Of a stretch of DNA of 64,000 nucleotides, positions 60,185 through 64,000 are shown one piece after another. Position 1 is the first letter of the stretch; every line of letters starts with the position of its first letter. The notes under the pieces were generated by a model, which was not told the origin of the DNA, did no database searches, and worked only from the letters and a program-made list of their open reading frames with translations. Both the position numbers and the translations under genes were made by a program. Source of the DNA: Cheiracanthium punctorium (lineage: Eukaryota > Arthropoda > Arachnida > Araneae > Cheiracanthiidae). The stretch covers positions 62,001-126,000 of the forward strand of contig JAWZYV010013012.1 in NCBI GenBank assembly GCA_038373885.1. The letters are read 5' to 3'.

Positions 60185-60637
60185 CAGCGGCATACCTAGG
60201 AATAATAGCACCCATGGCAAGCAGCAAAATTGTGCCCCCCCTTCGCTCATGTGTGAGGATATATATATAGAATTCCATAGTAATATTGACTAGAGTAAAT
60301 AAATAAAATACTGTATATACATACTTTTTTAAATATAAACTGTAAAGTTTTACACAAACTTTAATTTTAAAAATAGTTCACATTTGTAAAAATTCACACA
60401 GATATAGGGCTTTTTTTTTCATTGTAATAGAACTTTTCTTGCTTTTGCAGTTACAAACTGATCTATAATACGCTCAAAATCAGTCTTTTCAGCTTCATCA
60501 TTCTCAATACTGAGAAATGCCAGATTATTCAGTCTTTCTTGTTCCATAGATGCTCTTAAATATGTGAGAATCAGCTTCAACTTGAACTTGCTGAAGGATC
60601 TCTCATAATTAGCAATAGAAACTCCAACAGTTAGCAT
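60185..60637 (-). pseudogene. hAT transposase C-terminal remnant
   Basis: 60419-60637 encodes the hAT dimerisation domain: VSIANYERSFSKFKLKLILT, then YLRASMEQERLNNLAFLSIE. This matches the ERSFS-K-K-x-YLRSTM-x-RL-x-x-LA-x-LSIE pattern. A hAT-like tip CAGCGGCATACCTAGG lies at 60185, on the expected 3' side. The rest of the transposase is gone, replaced by the 60655-60955 element. Confidence 0.85.
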
Positions 60638-60654
60638 TATTTGAATTGCTATAC

Positions 60655-60955
60655 CATAGCTGCCAACCTTCCAAGAAAAAAATAAGGAACACAGGACTTG
60701 GTCATAAAATCAGAAATAAGGAACACAGTGAGTGATCATGAAATGTACCATTAAATATACAATTAAAAATCTTACATTAACAAAATTAAATTATCATGTG
60801 TATAGAGATGATGTGCATATATAATCATTAATTTATAAAAATAAAATGTACTTAACTTTTCTTGTTTTCTACAATAGACTTAAATGATTAATGTGATAAA
60901 TTCTTGAAAGAATAAGATAAATATCATTCAATTAAATTTATTGACTTATTTGATA
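60655..60955. mobile_element. CATAGCTGCC-type element, truncated copy
   Basis: Near-identical to 18274-18555, from CATAGCTGCCAACCTTCCAA through the AATAAGGAACACAG and ATTAAATTTATTGACTTATT stretches, then diverges. The right end of the family is missing; minisatellite DNA follows. It cuts into the hAT transposase remnant on its left. Confidence 0.75.
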
Positions 60956-60999
60956 TATTTTGACAACTAAGCATAACCCTAATAGCACGGAAAGTCACA

Positions 61000-61800
61000 A
61001 TGAGGTCGCAGTGAAGTCCCTGCGAGTCACATACGTCGCAGTCACACACGTGACTTATATGTGACGTCAAATAGAAGTCACAGTGTGACATCTCTGCAGC
61101 TATCTGCTTGTGACTTCACTGTAACGTCAACGTGACTTCCGTTTGTGACAAAATTTGTAACGTCACCAAAAAGTCACCCTGACGTCGCCAAAAAGTCACT
61201 GTGTCGTCACCAAACAGTCACAGACAGTTCGTCTGTGACAAAATTTGTAACGTCGCCGTGTCGTCGCCAGGAAGTCACAGATAGTTCGTCTGTGACAAAA
61301 TTTGCAACGTCGCCATAAAGTCACCGTGTCGTCGCCAAAAAGTCACATAGAGCATGTCTGTGACGAAATTTGTAACGTCGCCAAAAAGTCACCGTGTCGT
61401 CGCCAAAAAGTCACAGATAGTTCGTCTGTGACAAAATTTGCAACGTCACCAAAAAGTCACGGTGTCGTCACCAAAAAGTCACAGATATCATGTCTGTGAC
61501 AAAATTTGTAACGTCACCAAAAAGTCACCGTGTCGTCGCCAAAAAGTCACAGACAGTTCGTCTGTGACAAAATTTGTAACGTCGCCGTGTCGTCGCCAGA
61601 AAGTCACAGATAGTTCGTCTGTGACAAAATTTGCAACGTCGCCAAAAAGTCACGGTGTCGTCGCCAAAAAGTCACAGAGAGCATGTCTGTGACAAAATTT
61701 GTAACGTCGCCAAAAAGTCACCGTGTCATCGCTAGAAAGTCACAGACAGTTCGTATGTGACATAATTTGTAACGTCGCCAGCAAGTCACAGGGACAGTTC
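61000..61800. repeat. Dyad-rich minisatellite, unit 57-69 bp
   Basis: About ten units of the form GTCTGTGACAAAATTTGTAACGTC...GCCAAAAAGTCAC. Spacing of the AAAATTTG core alternates between 57 and 66-69 bases. Each unit holds the inverted pair GTCACAGA...TCTGTGAC, so single strands can fold. Plus-strand open frames at 61302-61953 are by-products of the repeat. Confidence 0.9.
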
Positions 61801-62291
61801 GTAAGTGAGGACAATTTGGAAAACGGAGCTGTGCTTAAAGAAAGGAAACAATTGCTCAGTACTCCTTCAAAACCAATCATTCATGGATACCTACGGTCAA
61901 ATAATCAGTGGATGTCGTGTGGGGTTTGTATAGGGGTGGGGGGTGGGGGGTAGAGGAGGCATGATCGTTCATAAGAATGGTCAAAGAAGGGTACCTGCAC
62001 CCCCTAGCAATGCCGGCTTAAGGTATTGGCAACTCGGGCAGCTGCCCGGGGAACCATATGTTTAGAGGGCGCCATCAAAGCACTAGATAGGTGGGGGGGC
62101 TGTGTTTTTTTAAATGTTTATCAAACGTCGGACTGTCCCACCTGCCTATGGTCAGGCGATCCCCCTTTGTTGCTTATTCTTCGTTTTCATCATCATTTTT
62201 ACTGACTACCATTGTTAAAATAATTTTTTTCTAAGAAATGATTACCTGAAATGGGGAAGTGGAGAAGGCAATAATTTTCTTTTCTTTGTCT

Positions 62292-62688
62292 CACCATGGC
62301 ACAGTGGTTATATCAATGTCACTGAAACGGCTGAAGTGTGAAGGTCCTGGGTTCGGGTTCCATCCCGCGGCTGTCGATGTAACAGTCTGGAGTTTTGGTA
62401 GGTTTCTTCCAGATTTAACGTGAATACGCGTCAGTTGTTGTATGTGTGTTAAGGCAAACCTGTATGCGGGGCATCTGCCTAGGATGGGGGGGTGCCTTAG
62501 TAGGAAGACTTTCTAAGGGGTTCTAACGTGTATTCACGTTACATCTGGAGAAAAACTACCAAAACTCCCGTTAGATCGACAGCCACGAACCGTTAGATCG
62601 ACAGCCACGCGATGGAACCCGAACCCGGGACCTTCACACCTCAGCTATCTACCATTTTCAGTGGCATAACCACTGTGCCATGGTGGGG
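62292..62688. repeat. Inverted pair of tRNA-like SINE copies
   Basis: The left copy (62292-62430) reads CACCATGGCACAGTGGTTAT, then CCTGGGTTCGGGTTCCATC. The right copy (62522-62688) is its reverse complement with a small internal duplication of GTTAGATCGACAGCCACG. The phrases resemble A and B boxes of RNA polymerase III. A third, shorter inverted match follows to about 62770. Confidence 0.7.
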
Positions 62689-63759
62689 CCGAATACGCGT
62701 CAGAACCTCGTAAGTCCTTCTAACAAAGCACCCCCCCCTCCCTTGGCAGACCGCATTTACTTTGCTTTGCCATAATCACGGAATCAATCAATCACAATAG
62801 AAATTTTATAAATCACGGAAATATTCCTCGATATGGCCGGGCTTTACTCTTTAAAAGCTTGTTTCAGATTTAATCTTGTACCCCGGCCAAGCATTTCCGT
62901 CTTCCTCGTTTAATTCGGGTTCTTAAACAAGGGCTCGTTATAAACGAGTCTGACTTACTTAGAAAGTGCGCCGAAAATTAGATAGTCCGGGACGCCAGCT
63001 GAGAGCCGCGGTCCTGCCCCTAGAGATTTTAGTGAATGTGTTACGAAAACAAAAGTGCATCACAAAGCTGAATGAAAATTGAAATTGTTACAAATATCCT
63101 CTCTTCTAGATTTTTTTTGAGTTTGCCCTCTCCCTAAAATATTTCTATGGGCGCCCATGAGAGGAGGCAGTCCAACCTCGGGCGACAAGCTAAAAGCAGG
63201 GGGCAGGAAGAACAGTAAAATTTTGAATGAGCTGACAAACTGAAGGATCGAGATGATGGGAATAAGTCGAAGGAAAAAAGTTTTTAAAAATTCGATGTCA
63301 AATTGAAGGACAGCCCCGGAGGGAGTCCCGGGGTCAATAGTCCTCGCATACGCCCCTGCAAAACATATGGTTTACATTATTTATTCGGTCACGCTATTTT
63401 GCCACGTTGTCATACCAGTACTTTCAGGGTCTGGCATTATTAGGAGGAGGAGGGGGGCTCATTTCAGAGTTTCGACACTTTGATCTCAAAATAATGCAAA
63501 AAGTTTCAGTATTGCTATAAAAGTATCAGGGGGGTAGCGAGAAAATGGCTAATGGGGCTGCAGCCACCCCTGAGCCCAGAGACGTCACTAACGTGACGCG
63601 GGGGAGTATCCCCTCCCAAAATTTATACGAGTTGGCAAAATCTCGCTCTTCACTTAGAAAAATTGTGTTTCAGGTGGGGAAAAAATGTTTTTAGGATACA
63701 TTAACTTCAGAATCTTATTATTTTTATTACTATATTTTTTTAATTATTATTTTCTCATC

Positions 63760-63794
63760 TGGATCGAAACATGCAGTGGGCACGTTTCGATCCA
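63760..63794. repeat. Inverted repeat TGGATCGAAAC
   Basis: Perfect 11-bp arms with a 13-base spacer. The surrounding 62.7-64 kb is GC-rich, with G and C runs and repeat-like phrases, but no gene or named element was recognised. Confidence 0.7.
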
Positions 63795-64000
63795 AGGGGC
63801 ATAAAAGAATAGCTTAGGAAACGTTGGGAGCGCGGTCAGTGATGATGATGAATACCAGACTTGGAAGTGACCGAAGGGAAGGTTAAAAGGTGCTTTTCTC
63901 CTTTATTTATCACCCCGACGCACTCCGCCCCCCCACATTTGGACTGCTTTGTTTGTCATTCCCGAAAAACGTCTACGTGTCCACTGGGTGCCTAGCCTCC

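Noticed and set aside
61302..61953. Three plus-strand open frames with repeated KKSHRYHVCD-like peptides
   Set aside because: Translation of a minisatellite; the frames shift with unit length and have no gene context.
1..64000. CRISPR array, bacterial operon, ribosome binding sites or phage
   Set aside because: The window is intron-rich eukaryotic DNA; none of these features is present.

Overview
The window reads as AT-rich nuclear DNA of an animal, most likely an arthropod and possibly an arachnid. This is inferred from short exons with kilobase introns, spliceosomal GT/AG borders, and mariner, pogo/Tigger, hAT and Penelope-type transposons. No sequence names the species. There is no operon, Shine-Dalgarno site, CRISPR array or rRNA gene.

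The backbone is two tandem paralogues of the TMC (transmembrane channel-like) family, both on the minus strand, so each gene runs from high to low coordinates. TMC-A is upstream. Its first seen exon is at 59939 and its 5' part lies beyond the right edge. Eleven exons carry it to a stop codon at 39312-39310, with a poly(A) signal at 39191-39196. TMC-B starts downstream, with a probable first coding exon at 34435-34361, and runs off the left edge after the exon at 2543-2423. Five exons are present in both genes. They have identical lengths (146, 148, 162, 170 and 121 nt) and identical phases, so the genes are an old tandem duplication; one exon is about 46% identical in protein by hand count. 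The two genes complement each other here: TMC-B shows the N-terminal half and TMC-A the C-terminal half. TMC proteins are multi-pass membrane proteins, and some are pore-forming subunits of mechanosensitive channels.

TMC-B layout: 34.6-34.4 kb CTCF-like motif and first exon; 29.8-28.0 kb N-terminal exons; 19.35-2.4 kb the membrane core. Two things are unresolved in its N-terminal third: the phase between the exons at 29.6 and 28.1 kb, and the exon before 19347. TMC-A layout: 59.9-53.5 kb core, 49.2-43.1 kb C-terminal membrane segments, 39.4 kb tail.

The introns and the intergenic gap are packed with transposon remains: a pogo/Tigger element (3.16-5.28 kb), three mariner copies (14.2, 31.6 and 56.5 kb), a Penelope-like element (22-24.1 kb), and many non-autonomous hAT-type elements. 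Several hAT-type elements have clear 8-bp target duplications (6.6-8.3, 9.7-10.3, 15.06, 16.6, 32.16 and 54.3 kb). Two mariner copies carry small hAT-type elements nested inside them. A TMC-A intron holds a near-perfect palindrome (58548-59045) whose arms each carry a tRNA-like sequence. The right end (60-64 kb) is repeat-rich: hAT transposase fragment, dyad-rich minisatellite, inverted tRNA-like SINE copies and GC-rich unclassified DNA.
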